Part shown: positions 55,101-61,585 of the stretch, piece by piece
Position numbering within the stretch: the stretch's first letter is position 1
Layout: each line of letters opens with the position of its first letter
From: Aquatica leii
Lineage: Eukaryota; Arthropoda; Insecta; Coleoptera; Lampyridae
NCBI GenBank assembly: GCA_035610365.1
Contig: CM069432.1
Span: 3,038,001 to 3,102,000, forward strand
Reading direction: 5' to 3'
Length of the DNA stretch: 64,000 nucleotides
Notes under the pieces: model-generated
Told to the model about the DNA's origin: nothing
The model's input: the letters and a program-made list of their open reading frames with translations, nothing else
Databases searched by the model: none
Made by a program: the position numbers and the translations under genes

Positions 55101-56590
55101 ATCTTCGTTTGGTGTCATTACTTCCACTACTTCATGAACTTCGTAAGATGACTGTTCAGGTAAATTAAGCGAATTGGTTTTCTTCCCAACCACAATTCCT
55201 TTACTGATTTTCTCAATCGTTTCCTTTGATTGTGAAACATTTTTGTTTGTTTTTATAGGCGATGACGGCTTTGCCTGAAGTCCTGATACATCATTGGTGG
55301 ATTGAGAATTTTTGCCTCTATCAGTTCTTGTAAGTTCCCTTTGATCTGGAGTTTTATTATCTTTTATAGCTAGTTTAGTTCGTCGGACTTGCCTTTTCTT
55401 TTTATTTTTATTCTCATCATCTTCTCTTATACTAACTGGACTAATCTCGCCATTCTTTGATTTTTTCCTTGCAATCAAATCAGAAATATCTTTACCCGCA
55501 TTAACTGTTTCTTCCTTATATGTTTTAGTACAGTCCAATGCTTTAGTTATTTTTTTATACCTGTTGGTAGATTTAGTTTGAACTGTAAAAGTTTCATTCC
55601 TATTAGAAACGTCACTAACTTGATTTAGCAAACGACTTGCACTCCTTAATATTCTAACAGACACTTGAGGTATATTTGAAACAATATTATATTTTGAGTT
55701 AAAATTGTCCACAACCGATTTCTCATTTTGTATCGACTTATTCTGTAATGTATTTTCCATTGTTGAGGAGAGCAAAATTACGTTATCAAGATCTACCAAT
55801 AAAGAATTGGCCAAATTTTCATGAAAAGTAAACTTTTCTTGAATTTTTGATGCAGAACTTTCCGGTATCGGCTTATTTGTTCCATCACATAGTATTTCTG
55901 TTTCTTTTTGCACATTAGGAAGCTTTACTTGAGATTTATTTAAAGAATCCGTTGTTTGAATTTCTTGTTCTGCTATTAATTTATTTGTAAGGTTCAAAGG
56001 TTCTATCCCATTCAAATCATTTTGATATGAGTTTTCATCGCTTATTGAATGCCTATTTTTGTTTTTACTTTTATTTTTTGATTTTTTCATAGGATTATTC
56101 AAAGATTTTCTCGATAGTCTCTTTTTATAACCAATAAAACGGCCTGAAATGATGCTGTTACGCCTTATCGGAATTGGTGTTAATTTTAGGCAAGAATTAG
56201 GATTAGTTGGTGATGCGTCATTTATAGGAGTGCTCGTCACGATAGGATGCTTAATTTTTTTAAGATACTCTTCTAATGTACTTCCTTTAGCCACATCGTT
56301 TACTCTTTCAAATATCCTTTTTGGATTAACAATATTTCTTGGTTGTGGTACCTAAAAAACCCCGTCTTGTTGGTAATATATCGATTTCGAAACTATAAAA
56401 TCTTATTAGAGCCTACTTACATATGGAATTCTTTGCATTCCTCTGTACAAATTGTAGCTATCAGCATCTGAAGAGCTATCATCATCGCTACTAAAAGTGA
56501 TCAAGCTTGGTGACTCTACTGAAGTACTAAAAAAAATACTGTAAACCTTGTTCAAAGTTAAAAAAAAACAAAAAATTACCATTTCTCCAT
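19108..56590 (-). CDS. CENP-C: CENP-C, inner-kinetochore protein (about 1003 aa, 15 coding exons)
   Basis: CENP-C binds CENP-A nucleosomes and links centromeric chromatin to the outer kinetochore. Coding exons, in transcript order: 56580-56590, 56421-56526, 54968-56351, 54683-54805, 44564-44695, 36012-36104, 30059-30157, 29471-29605, 29150-29251, 28655-28807, 20484-20663, 20258-20428, 20046-20203, 19229-19319, 19108-19181. Every junction is GT-AG with matching phase, and the sum (3012 bases) is a whole number of codons. Identification rests on the C-terminal cupin (about residues 905-1003): CGFVIFGPSQEKSQ, ILFKIEKGRALV, QSFYVPLGSAYRIKNLSDSE, which align in order with the end of vertebrate CENP-C. 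Exon 4 contains LRRTIKPRVPYI, a possible degenerate CENP-C motif. The remainder is basic and disordered with AT-hook-like RGR. An extra exon-like copy at 28164-28298 has a stop and is left out. Additional exons may have been missed. Confidence 0.82.
19229..19319 (-). CDS. CENP-C: CENP-C exon 14, cupin part 2
   Basis: Encodes LFKIEKGRALVSQQLVSVEM and NPEQSFYVPLG, the central beta strands of the cupin. QSFYVP..Y.IKNL is strongly conserved across CENP-C. The upstream intron (726 bases) contains a gypsy relic. Confidence 0.88.
19410..20035 (+). mobile_element. Gypsy relic in the cupin intron
   Basis: Heavily deleted. Contains RT scraps (GQLPFTEN, FSRLDLKTRYWQVEL, YLDDV), LCTYDRRLVPGFANIAKPLTKL, and then the CCCH-finger end of the macrodomain frame (CYFYAQESCRKGE). 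LTR starts are seen at about 19412 and 19920 (AACG-ATAGAAG-TTC-AGATCATTC). Confidence 0.6.
20046..20203 (-). CDS. CENP-C: CENP-C exon 13, cupin part 1
   Basis: The acceptor TTAAATTATAG follows a T-run. Encodes EWYSDIPSVGDTQSVNVLYS, then HINNVSCGFVIFGPSQEKSQ. The GFVIFGPSQEK block is the start of the CENP-C cupin (human counterpart: GKLILGPQEEK). Donor GTAAGT, phase 0. Confidence 0.85.
20258..20428 (-). CDS. CENP-C: CENP-C exon 12
   Basis: The acceptor is CTTCCGATAG ending at 20429. An earlier TTTTTAG would give an impossible 14-base intron and the wrong phase. Encodes KTLTRDDCTYNLMESKSTRI then PAGKNKSGVQTFEHLNPEAK and ends VVDNSSVML at donor GTAATC, phase 1. Confidence 0.75.
20484..20663 (-). 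CDS. CENP-C: CENP-C exon 11
   Basis: 60 codons, phase 1/1. Begins SNKEECFKKPKGRAMRKPKV, a basic AT-hook-like stretch, and ends LVSDEAVDNIDNQ. It is separated from exon 12 by a 55-base intron. Confidence 0.75.
20700..21300. repeat. Intronic stretch with short direct repeat
   Basis: CTTGTACT-GATTTTAA-ATGAGTGCGC occurs at about 20984 and 21151, roughly 167 bases apart. The rest is unrecognised AT-rich intron sequence of CENP-C. Confidence 0.4.
21302..21365. repeat. Perfect 28-bp palindrome centred on an LTR-element primer-binding site
   Basis: Arms 21302-21329 and 21338-21365 are exact reverse complements with the 8-base loop CAACGTGG. The loop and inner arms spell TGGCGCCCAACGTGGGGC (21323-21340), the primer-binding-site form used by many gypsy-like elements. 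See findings. Confidence 0.85.
21366..21892 (+). other. Internally deleted LTR-element body with polypurine tract
   Basis: Lies between the primer-binding-site palindrome and GGGGGGGAA (21881-21889), which directly precedes TGTTACGG. This is the expected polypurine tract to 3' LTR order. No coding frame remains. Confidence 0.45.
22325..23090 (+). pseudogene. LINE A copy 1 ORF1
   Basis: Starts MNKRERGRG at 22325 but is frameshifted early. Frames in order show a coiled coil (RKEMEELKELMREMMKQMEE), then an RRM-like part (NIVIKGW, EEKLNVKVEVKKVTV, EMVVAEIGGWEEKQKVMEEK, RIIISHDLTWEERRVQREIM). This is the L1-ORF1-like RNA-binding layout seen in several insect LINE clades. Confidence 0.65.
23105..26338 (+). 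pseudogene. LINE A copy 1 ORF2 (endonuclease-RT), frameshifted
   Basis: Endonuclease motifs: VLFWNVAGIKNKEHDFW, VVGLQETWMEE, IIVGGDFNARIGEEG, IDFVMTNEEA, ESDHQPLELTM. RT motifs: GLICPIHKKGEKKKVENY, PDGQAGFRKGRRAIDNIY, ALFVDLKAAFDKVNRE, LRQGCPLSPSLFSVY, LAYADDIVLVAK. C-terminal finger LCRLCGEETEDLNHMRKRC (C-x2-C-x8-H-x4-C). At least four frame breaks (near 23515, 24365, 24905 and 25415-25660). Clade not decided. The endonuclease resembles the R1/jockey group. Confidence 0.8.
26519..26768. other. Central part of the TGTTACGG repeat unit
   Basis: Between the two inverted arms. It is alignable by eye with 6970-7250 (GGTCTGTACG, GCGTTACAGG, CACGAAATTGAG), which suggests both are copies of one element. 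No coding. Confidence 0.4.
26950..27960 (+). pseudogene. LINE gag-like (ORF1) fragment with CCHC knuckles
   Basis: A frame at 27053-27310 (SKQSEMIDLVSRLQDTFQET, ...ALEGVQTALETI) is helical. A separate frame at 27797-27940 reads CGYCAENHETKAYPNTEQDPSCANC, the double zinc-knuckle pattern of R1/TRAS-type LINE gag proteins. Stops and shifts lie between. No endonuclease or RT follows. Confidence 0.5.
28164..28298 (-). pseudogene. CENP-C: Decayed CENP-C type Y exon
   Basis: A duplicate of exon 8 with intact-looking splice sites and phase 1/1, but its fourth codon reads TAG where exon 8 has AAG. If spliced in, it would truncate the protein before the cupin. It is probably skipped or a dead duplicate. 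The downstream flank (AAAGAGAGGTACTC) is shared with the flank of exon 8. Confidence 0.65.
28655..28807 (-). CDS. CENP-C: CENP-C exon 10
   Basis: Phase 1/1, 51 codons, encoding ASNLAIPKKTRSNNKTPPRR then IPIKYSINVNNLDDAIDHID and EHLSRRLTTSG. It has no evident duplicate in the window. Clean acceptor (ATTTTAG) and donor (GTAACA). Confidence 0.68.
28900..28968 (+). repeat. Repeat shared in inverse orientation with 35838-35900
   Basis: GTAGTGTCTCGTGTTTTTCTT then CTTGAGTGTACATGTT and ACGTTATCGGGACG. The reverse complement occurs at 35838-35900 with few changes, and a weaker direct match lies at 29398-29430. All lie in introns next to duplicated CENP-C exons. Confidence 0.55.
29150..29251 (-). CDS. 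CENP-C: CENP-C exon 9, type X repeat exon
   Basis: Phase 1/1, 34 codons, encoding RSTITKTRKRNAKNSEDLVQ and TEPLTTTFNTDVSG. Close to exon 7 in sequence, including splice-site flanks. Confidence 0.7.
29471..29605 (-). CDS. CENP-C: CENP-C exon 8, type Y repeat exon
   Basis: Phase 1/1, 45 codons, encoding ATSKGAVKKRGRSKVAMHRS (an AT-hook-like RGR) and NILDVKKLAMSSLLSGTFESG. A second copy lies at 28164-28298. Confidence 0.7.
30059..30157 (-). CDS. CENP-C: CENP-C exon 7, type X repeat exon
   Basis: Phase 1/1, 33 codons, encoding RTTIAKTRKTTKNSEDLVQP and ESPTSTINTIVSG. The nearly full-length LINE A copy 2 starts only 70 bases upstream of its acceptor. Confidence 0.7.
30305..33500 (-). pseudogene. 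LINE A copy 2 ORF2 (endonuclease-RT), frameshifted
   Basis: Same domain order as copy 1. Open blocks lie at 32670-33326 (endonuclease), 31759-32514 (RT fingers), 31233-31742 (RT palm with LAYADDIVLVAK), 30715-31245 (thumb) and 30305-30601 (zinc finger). In the palm start, VDLKAAFDK reads LDRKSAFDK. Several one-base shifts separate the blocks. Confidence 0.8.
33613..34380 (-). pseudogene. LINE A copy 2 ORF1
   Basis: Starts MNKREREEEEKERQQIFERG at 34380. The coiled-coil part is intact for 99 residues, then there are two frame changes. Ends VGNQKAKN at 33613. The RRM-like core reads NNIVIKGWRSEKLQ and RIYISHDLTAEERRV. Confidence 0.7.
34860..35084. other. CENP-C intron stretch, possible LTR remnant
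   Basis: AT-rich with TTCCCGAAGCATTTGTAAAC and TTCTAGAGGGAG motifs. It could be an old gypsy LTR because a gypsy relic follows, but I found no matching partner. Confidence 0.25.
35085..35760 (-). mobile_element. Gypsy relic (RT N-terminus plus LTR)
   Basis: On the minus strand, 35120-35400 matches the RT entry of the gypsy copies (ASPVVLVNKKDES, VDYRRLNDV). 35450-35760 looks like a diverged LTR ending in AACGCATAGAAGTTTCGCGATCATTCG on the minus strand, the same LTR start found at 19412 and 19920. Confidence 0.6.
36012..36104 (-). CDS. CENP-C: CENP-C exon 6, type X repeat exon
   Basis: Phase 1/1, 31 codons, encoding TIARTRKRKAKNSDLVSTEP and LTSTSNTCVTG. The flanking intron sequence (AACGCAATAAAATTTTTACAAAA on one side, AAAAC-AAAATC on the other) is also shared with the sister exons, so whole segments were copied. 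Confidence 0.7.
36540..38573 (+). mobile_element. LINE C, 5' part (interrupted by LINE B)
   Basis: A GC-richer 5' leader (CCCCGTGGGTTGAGC at 36540) is followed by ORF1 remnants. 37067-37531 contains TFKDTLAIIALAIIPKKFPE and RFLKITYADEATREWLVG, a DUF4780-like domain. ORF2 RT remnants follow from 37780: WRIVVFIPKPGRSTYAQAQS, YRPISLT, KKVVDRYIRDMA, NQYAYQSGKS, FLDIKGAFDNTTFTSI. There the frame is cut by LINE B and resumes at 43135. An I/R1-like LINE by these motifs and its RNase H. Confidence 0.75.
38945..41822 (-). pseudogene. LINE B ORF2 (endonuclease-RT)
   Basis: Endonuclease: LLFWNVAGIKNKGEDFWRYV, GMSETWLEEKDWE, IIIGGDFNARTGEKGG, IDYVMVSGEV, SDHQPLEVIL. RT: LILPVYKGGDRKEVKNYRGI, LRQGCPLSPILFALY, LAYADDMVMVAKNE. 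The last open block (38945-40051) is 368 residues long and unbroken. A few frame changes lie upstream. Confidence 0.8.
41885..42658 (-). pseudogene. LINE B ORF1
   Basis: MSDSEEGWSEGKRKRQATVE start at 42658. A long coiled coil (MVKKLEENNKEAKEMKEELR) is followed by frame breaks at about 42190, then GTSIYLDDDMTRREIDIQKK at 42080 and VEGEERFWDEERG, as at the end of LINE A ORF1. Confidence 0.7.
43135..44025 (+). mobile_element. LINE C, 3' part (RT remainder and RNase H)
   Basis: Resumes exactly where the 5' part stopped: TSI is followed by ARAIEKEDSTPLV, RNRTISATVYGSTVKAKVTT, GCLQSRVLSPLL. The YADD site is deleted. The RNase H end reads QLIWIPKNQGIKKNLVTDALAKKA at 43650-43730. Multiple stops. Confidence 0.75.
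44040..44330 (+). mobile_element. Candidate Helitron-like or SINE-like terminus
   Basis: TCTATACTAATATTATAAAGAG at about 44071 followed by CCGAAACTACTGATCCGATTT. From memory this combination marks a very widespread insect repeat, often assigned to Helitrons. The other end was not found. Confidence 0.3.
44564..44695 (-). CDS. CENP-C: CENP-C exon 5, type X repeat exon
   Basis: Acceptor TTCCTTTTAG and donor GTAATG, phase 1/1, 44 codons. Encodes KPSIAKIKKSNKRTSKAS, an Asn run, and KDLVETEEAASTNSG. It is the most diverged member of four related exons (see 36012, 30059 and 29150). Confidence 0.7.
44806..45273. repeat. Fold-back element with about 140-bp inverted arms
   Basis: Arms are about 44806-44948 and 45127-45273. 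They share TATACTAAGATAAGAATGTC, TTGGACCGTGT, GTTGCCAACGTTTCGCCCAC and AACTCAAACAAGCAACCGAA in inverted order. The right arm has about 10 more bases (CTGATGAAGC) than the left. It lies about 110 bases upstream of CENP-C exon 5's acceptor. Confidence 0.75.
45274..45859. other. Intronic stretch, nothing recognised
   Basis: AT-rich. A 99-residue open frame over 45145-45444 partly overlaps the fold-back element and shows no family features. Confidence 0.4.
45860..46814 (+). pseudogene. Transposon-type (DUF7869-like) protein, frameshifted
   Basis: Three consecutive frames: YYRIFKEEYNISFYTPKKDQ CELC..., VIFYSDTSAGQQ, then after a one-base shift near 46185 LALYLHSIKTLPNFK, YLVTGHAQNEGNSAHSLIER, PIYLPEQYITLIRTSKENGK, and a C-terminal frame. 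The order Y(S/C)D...GQ, TGH.QNE..S.HS.IE, PEQ(Y/W)..LIR is that of DUF7869-type proteins, which I know as multicopy and probably transposase-derived in invertebrates. No terminal repeats were found around it. Confidence 0.5.
46815..47986. other. CENP-C intron stretch, nothing firm
   Basis: Contains a 100-residue open frame (47313-47615) with no recognised family and no convincing splice context. Otherwise AT-rich. Confidence 0.35.
47987..48294 (-). repeat. 3' LTR of the BEL/Pao element
   Basis: Adjacent internal sequence on the minus strand reads GGTGGGCGGTA immediately before the LTR, a plausible polypurine tract. Confidence 0.88.
48734..51996 (-). pseudogene. BEL/Pao pol: RT, RNase H and integrase
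   Basis: RT: MLLGADVYPTIF, RVVFNASDPDSTGVSLNERL, CADIQKMYRQI, STYVDDVITGHQD. RNase H: LAGFCDASEKGYSAVLYL. Integrase: LLPKNAHLSKLICFYYHHLS, CIRECFTCYKFRG, VGVDYAGPFSVRS, VIYSDNGRNLIGA and PPYGPHFGGLWEAAIKSAKA. A 600-residue open frame (48734-50536) covers RNase H and integrase. Breaks remain near 51118, 51000-50730 and 50540. The C-terminal end is altered near 48830. Confidence 0.88.
51997..53548 (-). pseudogene. BEL/Pao gag and protease
   Basis: Begins MAKSDVESIADKLSKTISKR at 53548. The gag core LPNFSGNIEEWSEFISLYNS lies near 53100, and LKSVLSAEALSVISKF follows. CCHC-type knuckles are CPRCKGIHFLYQC, CYNCLGNHSRSNC and CRVCGGNKHH. The protease site is ALIDPGSQISAI (DPGS in place of DSG, common in BEL elements). 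Small frame breaks lie near 53350, 52855, 52550 and 52430. Confidence 0.8.
53728..54035 (-). repeat. 5' LTR of the BEL/Pao element
   Basis: On the minus strand the LTR end is followed within a few bases by TGGTTCTCCGCGCCGTATG, the candidate primer-binding site. tRNA not identified. Confidence 0.85.
54069..54269 (+). CDS. Candidate isolated exon, unknown
   Basis: After TTTTTTGTCACAG an open frame reads LKNLKLIKVANTLKLIHSKY, NLKQNLRGSLVNRKPDYIF and ends ISRILKNV at TAA 54267-54269. The composition looks protein-like and the splice acceptor is good, but no upstream exon could be linked and I do not recognise the family. It may be a remnant. Confidence 0.25.
54683..54805 (-). CDS. CENP-C: CENP-C exon 4, possible CENP-C motif
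   Basis: Acceptor CTTTTTAG, donor GTATGG (weak), phase 1 at both ends. Contains RTDPRLRRTIKPRVPYIQAIF. The pattern RR-T...P..Y recalls the CENP-C motif that binds the CENP-A tail, but the hallmark Trp is missing. If the weak donor is not used, the frame ends at TGA just beyond it, so this could instead be an alternative terminal exon. Confidence 0.55.
54968..56351 (-). CDS. CENP-C: CENP-C exon 3 (large exon)
   Basis: 461 codons. Begins VPQPRNIVNPKRIFERVNDV and is open throughout. Rich in Lys, Ser, Asn and Thr, with many basic clusters (KKRLSRKSLNNPMKKSK, KKKRQVRRTKL). No folded domain recognised. It ends IELQKYIVSQS at donor GTAAAT in phase 1. The divergent, disordered character fits CENP-C in insects, where only short motifs and the cupin are conserved. 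Confidence 0.8.
56421..56526 (-). CDS. CENP-C: CENP-C exon 2
   Basis: After a TTTTTTTTAG acceptor. Encodes SVESPSLITFSSDDDSSSDA then DSYNLYRGMQRIPY, an acidic Ser/Asp-rich N-terminal segment. Donor GTAAGT, phase 0. The following intron is only 69 bases. Confidence 0.75.
56580..56590 (-). CDS. CENP-C: CENP-C exon 1 (start)
   Basis: ATG GAG AAA TG followed by donor GTAATT. This start is the only nearby ATG that gives phase 2, which exon 2 requires. The ATG further upstream in another frame would end at a stop. Confidence 0.6.
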
Positions 56591-57352
56591 TTTCACAAAT
56601 TTTCATTCAACATAAAACATTAATATGAACAAATTCATTACAAATTAAAACAAGAACTTTTCCACAAATTGACACGACACTTTCAAATCTTTCAAATACA
56701 ACGAACGGTTATCTTCAGCTGATAAAACATATCTCTGTAAACTTTGACATCTCAAAAATTCAAAATATGTGCATACAGGATGAGTTGAAATATATGTAAA
56801 CATTTTTGATTTTAAATTTTTATTTAAAAATACCTACATGTATCAGCAGTAATATTAGTAATCGTAATGTTTTTCATTTTTCTACCGCCTCTTCTCAACA
56901 TATTACATTTTTTGCATTTATATACCGACGCTGTACACATACAATTATATAATTATACTCTAATATTTTTCGAAACTATCTATCGTTCTTGTAATTTCCA
57001 GATTTGCCGTATCAATTTATTTGCTTTATTATTTTTTTTACATTTGTGTTTTCTTTACAATGTTATAGAATCATTTCCCAAAATTGTGATTTCGTAATCT
57101 CAATTGCATTTGTATTTATTCAAAAGATAAATACAAATAGCACCAAAAAGTGGTCATCATGTTTTCCTTTTCTACATCAAGAATACATCAGTGATTTGAG
57201 TACCTAATATATTCGAAACCTAACACTTATATCCAATACAGGTTGTGTTTCTTTTCAAGTTTTTTCTTTGAACTAAGTTAATTGAGTATAAAACCTAGTA
57301 TACGTTTACACCTCACGTCTAGCCGAGGTGCCGGGTGGATCGAGTTTAAAGA
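56591..57352. other. CENP-C upstream region
   Basis: AT-rich, with no gene. Must include the CENP-C promoter and 5' UTR. TGCCGGGTGGATCGAG near 57330 lies just before LINE A copy 3. Confidence 0.4.
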
Positions 57353-57459
57353 GTAAATACAAACTTAAATTTATATTAATATAATATATTAATAAAGAAA
57401 AAAAAATTAAATAAATAACTAAATTTGAAAAAAATAAATAAATAATAAGTAATAACAAA

Positions 57460-58238
57460 AGGGGGAAAGGGATGAATAAAAGAGAGAGAGAGGAAGAGGA
57501 AAAAGAAAGTTAACAAATATTTGAAAGAGGAAAGAAAACAATAAGATCACCAGACATTAAAAAGATATCGGAGGAGAGCGAAGGAAAAACCTCAAGAATA
57601 GAAGGAGGAAGGAAAGAAATGGAGGAGTTAAAAGAATTAATGAGAGAAATGATGAAACAGATGGAAGAAAATATGCAAGGAATAAGACAAGAAATCAAAG
57701 AAATGAAAAAGAAATGGGAGAAAGAGAAAAGAAGTGGGAGAAAGAAAAAGAGAAACTGGTGGAGAGAATAGAAAAACTGGAGAAAAAGCGGAAGACGAGG
57801 AAAGATGGAAAAGAAAGAATAATATTGTGATAAAGGGGTGGAAAAGTGAAAAACCACAAAAGATTTAGCAGTGATGCTGGAAGAAAAATTAAATGTAAAA
57901 GTAGAGGTGAAAAAGTGACAGTAATAAACAAAGAGAAGAAAAATGAGATGGTGGTGGCGGAAATCGGAGGATGGGAGGAAAAACAGAAGGTAATGGAGGA
58001 GAAGAAGAAATTAAAGAATACAAGAATATATATAAGTCACGATTTAACATGGGAGGAAAGAAGAGTGCAAAGAGAAATAATGAACATAGCGATGGAAAGA
58101 AGAGCGGAAGGAAAAAAAGTATGGGTAGGGTACAGAAAAATGGAGATAGACGGAGACAGATACATATGGAACGACAAGGATAGGGGACTGTGCAGAGAAA
58201 GAGAAGAGAAAGTGGGGAACCAAAAGGCAAAAAACTAA
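57460..58238 (+). pseudogene. LINE A copy 3 ORF1
   Basis: Starts MNKREREEEE (57472) with an early stop, then coiled-coil and RRM-like parts as in the other copies. The 57846-58238 frame ends VGNQKAKN. Confidence 0.65.
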
Positions 58239-58377
58239 AGGGCAAAAAGGGGGGGGGAAAGGAGGGAAAGTTGACGAAACGGCAAAGAAAAGGAATAATG
58301 AGAGAGGGAAATGGAAAAGAAAAAGAAGGGAGAACAAAAGAAAGTAAGGAAGAAGCACGCGGGAGGGGAGTGAGCTG

Positions 58378-61300
58378 AGAGTATTGTTTTGGAACGTAGC
58401 AGGAATAAAAACAAGGAACATGATTTCTGGAAGTACATCAAGGAACAGGATGTAGTGGGATTACAGGAAACATGGATGGAAAAAAAAAGAATGGGAGTGG
58501 TGGGAAAAAGAGTTGCCAGAGGAATTTCAGTGGGTGGTGCAACATGCAGAAAGAGAAAAGAAAAAAGGGAGAGCAAAGGGGGGGATAATAATGGGAATAA
58601 GAAAAAAATGGTTGAGCCAGGAAAAGAAGGAGAAAGTGCAACAGAGAAGAGGAGTTGTAGAAAGGAACATGCAGTGGGGAAAAACAAAAATAAAAGTAGT
58701 GACGGTTTATAGCAGTAGAATGAAAGAGACAAGGAAAAACTTAGAAGAGATAATAGATGAGAGAGAAGAGAGATTGATAATAGTAGGAGGAGACTTCAAC
58801 GCAAGAATAGGGGAAGAGGGGGGAATACAAGAAAGAAAAGGGACGGGAAAGAGACAAACAAAGGACAAGGTGATAAATAAAGAGGGAGAGGAACTGCTGG
58901 AATTGTGCAACGAAAAAGGATGGGAAATAATGAACGAGAACAGAGAAGATGATGGAAAGGGGGAATTTACGTACATAGGAGGAAGGGGAGAATCAATAAT
59001 AGATTTTGTAATGACAAATGAAGAGGCCGCAGTAAAGGTAAAGACATTTAAAGTGGGAGAAAGAGTAGAGTCAGACCATCAACCACTGGAATTGACAATG
59101 GAAGGAAGGGAAAGAGAAGAGAGAGAGGAAGAGGAGAAGTACATAACTAAAAAAAAGTGGACAGAAGAGAGTATAAAAAGATATAAAGAGAGAATAAGAA
59201 AAACGGTATGGATAGGGAAGGAATTACAAGAAAGTGTAGAGGAAATGAGAGAGATGATGGAGAAAGCAGCAGAGAGAGTCAGATTTAGAAAATGGAAGGG
59301 GGAGAAAACTGGATGGAAGAAATGGTGGGATAAGGAATGCAAGGAAGCAAAGAAAAATGCAAGAAGAGCATTAAGACAGTGGAAAAAGAGTAGAAAGAAA
59401 AAGAAGAATACAAAGAAGCAGTAAAAATATACAAAAAAACATGCGACAGAAAGAAGGAGGAAAACAAAAAGAAACAAGAGGAGCAGATTAAAGGAATAAA
59501 AACGGAAGAAGATGTATGGAAGTACCTAAAGAAGCAGAGGAGAAAAAAAACAGGACGACAAAGGGAATAAAAATTAAAGAATGGGAGATATATTTTCGGA
59601 ATCTGTTGGGAGGGGAAGAACAAAAGCAGGAAAAAGAAAAAAGGAAAGACGCGGTAGTGAGACAAGAAGAAGGAGATAGGGATAGAATAAGGGAGGAAGA
59701 AGTAATAGAGGCGATAAAGAATATAAAAAAAGGAAAGGCGACAGGAGAAGATGGGATACAAGGAGAAGAGTGGATATACGGGGGAGAAAATGTAGCAAAA
59801 AGGATGACGGAAATAAAAAACAAAATATGGAAAGGGGAAGGATTCCCAGAGAGATGGAGAGAGGGATTAATATGCCCAATACATAAATAGGCGAAAAAAA
59901 AGAAAGTCGAGAATTATAGAGGGGTAACATTACTGAGCTCGGCATACAAATTGTACGCGACAATACTGCAAGAAAGATTACAGAAGGAAATAGAGGAAAG
60001 AAGTTTGGTACCAGACGGACAAGCGGGATTCAGAAAAGGAAGAAGGGCGATAGACAGCATATATATAATGAAACACTTAGCAAATAAAGAACTGGAAAAA
60101 AAAAGAGGGAAAATGGTAGCACTATTCGTAGACCTAAAAGCTGCTTTTGACAAAGTGAATAGGGAAAAGCTGTGGGAATATATGAAAAGAAAAAAAATCA
60201 ATGAAAGATTAATACAAAGAATAGAGGAAATATACGAAGAAACGAGAAGCAGGGTTAAAGTGAATGGGGAAGAGAGTGAGAAATTCATAACAAAGAGAAG
60301 GTTGAGGCAGGGATGTCCACTGAGCCCAAGCCTGTTCTCGGTATATACGGGAGATCTGGAAGAGACAATGAGAGGACAACAGACAGGAGGGATAGTGGTA
60401 GGGAAAGCTAAGGTATGGTCGTTGGCGTATGCGGATGACATAGTGCTGGTGGCTAAGGAGGAAAAGGAAATGAAAGAGATGATGAAAACGCTAGAAAAAT
60501 ATATGAAAAAAAAGAATTGGAAGTAAACACGGAGAAAACAAAGATAATGATATTTAGAAAAGGAAGGGGGAAAAGAAAAAGAGAGGAGTGGAGATGGAGT
60601 GATGAGAAAGTGCAACAAGTGAAGGAATTTACATACCTGGGCTACACGATGAAACAGGATGATAAAGAGGGAGAACACATAAAGGAAAGGGTGAAGAAAG
60701 GAATCAGGCTAATAGGACAAGTATGGGGTGTGGGGGAAAGAGTATTCAAGATGGATATAAAAAAAAGAAAATTGTTGTTCGAAAAATTAATAAAGGGGGT
60801 GGTAATGTATGGAGCGGAAATATGGGGCTGGAAGGAAAAATACTGGAGATGGGTGTTAGGATTGGACAGGGATACACCGGGGTATATTGTGAGAGAGGAG
60901 GTTCAGATAGGAAAAATAAGGATTGAGACAGGAAAGAGAGCAATAAAATACGAGGAAGAAATGAGGGAAAGAACAGATTGCAAAATTCTGCAAGAATGTT
61001 GGAAAGAGATAAAGGGAGGGAAAGTGAAGTACGGGCAGGAGGGCAGAGAAGAGTATTACAAAAGAAACGGGTACGCGAATGAAGAAGTGGAGAGATTAAG
61101 AGAAGAGGGGGTAGGGACAAGAGAAGAAATAATAAGGATAGATAGAGACATAGAAAAACAAGAAAGATGGACAAAGATAAAAGAGAGCAGATATAACAGG
61201 AATTATAAAGATATCAAGGGTGAAGGGGTGCCGGAATATTTAAAAGACGGTGAGATTAAAAGCAACAAAAGGAAAAAAATGGTGGCAAGGTTCAGATGTG

Positions 61301-61485
61301 GCAACGAGGAGTTAGGGAACAAATATTGGAAGAAAGAACCAGAAAAGTTGTGCAGGCTATGTGGAGAAGAAACGGAAGATCTGAACCACATGAGAAAGCG
61401 ATGCAGGGAACTAAGAGAAGAGGTGATGAAAACGGAAAAGGAGCGGAATGGATGGAGGAAGTATGAAGCAGGAGGAAAAAGTTAA
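58378..61485 (+). pseudogene. LINE A copy 3 ORF2 (endonuclease-RT), frameshifted
   Basis: Open blocks: 58513-59424 (303 residues, most of the endonuclease), 59516-59890, 59951-60526 (RT palm, AYADDIVLVAK) and 60517-61485 (322 residues, thumb and C-terminal CGEETEDLNHMRKRC). Differences include RRLRQGCPLSP and a deletion in the GWKEWREVEGLQEKYW stretch at about 60835. Confidence 0.8.
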
Positions 61486-61585
61486 GGGGGGAGAAGGGAT
61501 AAGAAAATGTAATATATATGTATAGACAACACGACCAAATTTGTAAGCCAAATGGCAATGAATAAAGTTAAACTTATATATAAAG

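Larger units (their letters stand above)
57353..61585 (+). mobile_element. LINE A copy 3, 5'-truncated
   Basis: Joins the family at AAATACAAACTT, about 200 bases into the 5' UTR of copy 1, and ends with the same AATAAAGTTAAACTTATATAT. I could not find a clear target duplication. It is the least broken copy in the endonuclease and in the RT thumb. Confidence 0.85.

Noticed and set aside
57300-57352. Target duplication for LINE A copy 3
   Set aside because: Left (AAAGAGTAAAT) and right (ATAAAGAAATATC) flanks share only AT-rich similarity. No convincing repeat.
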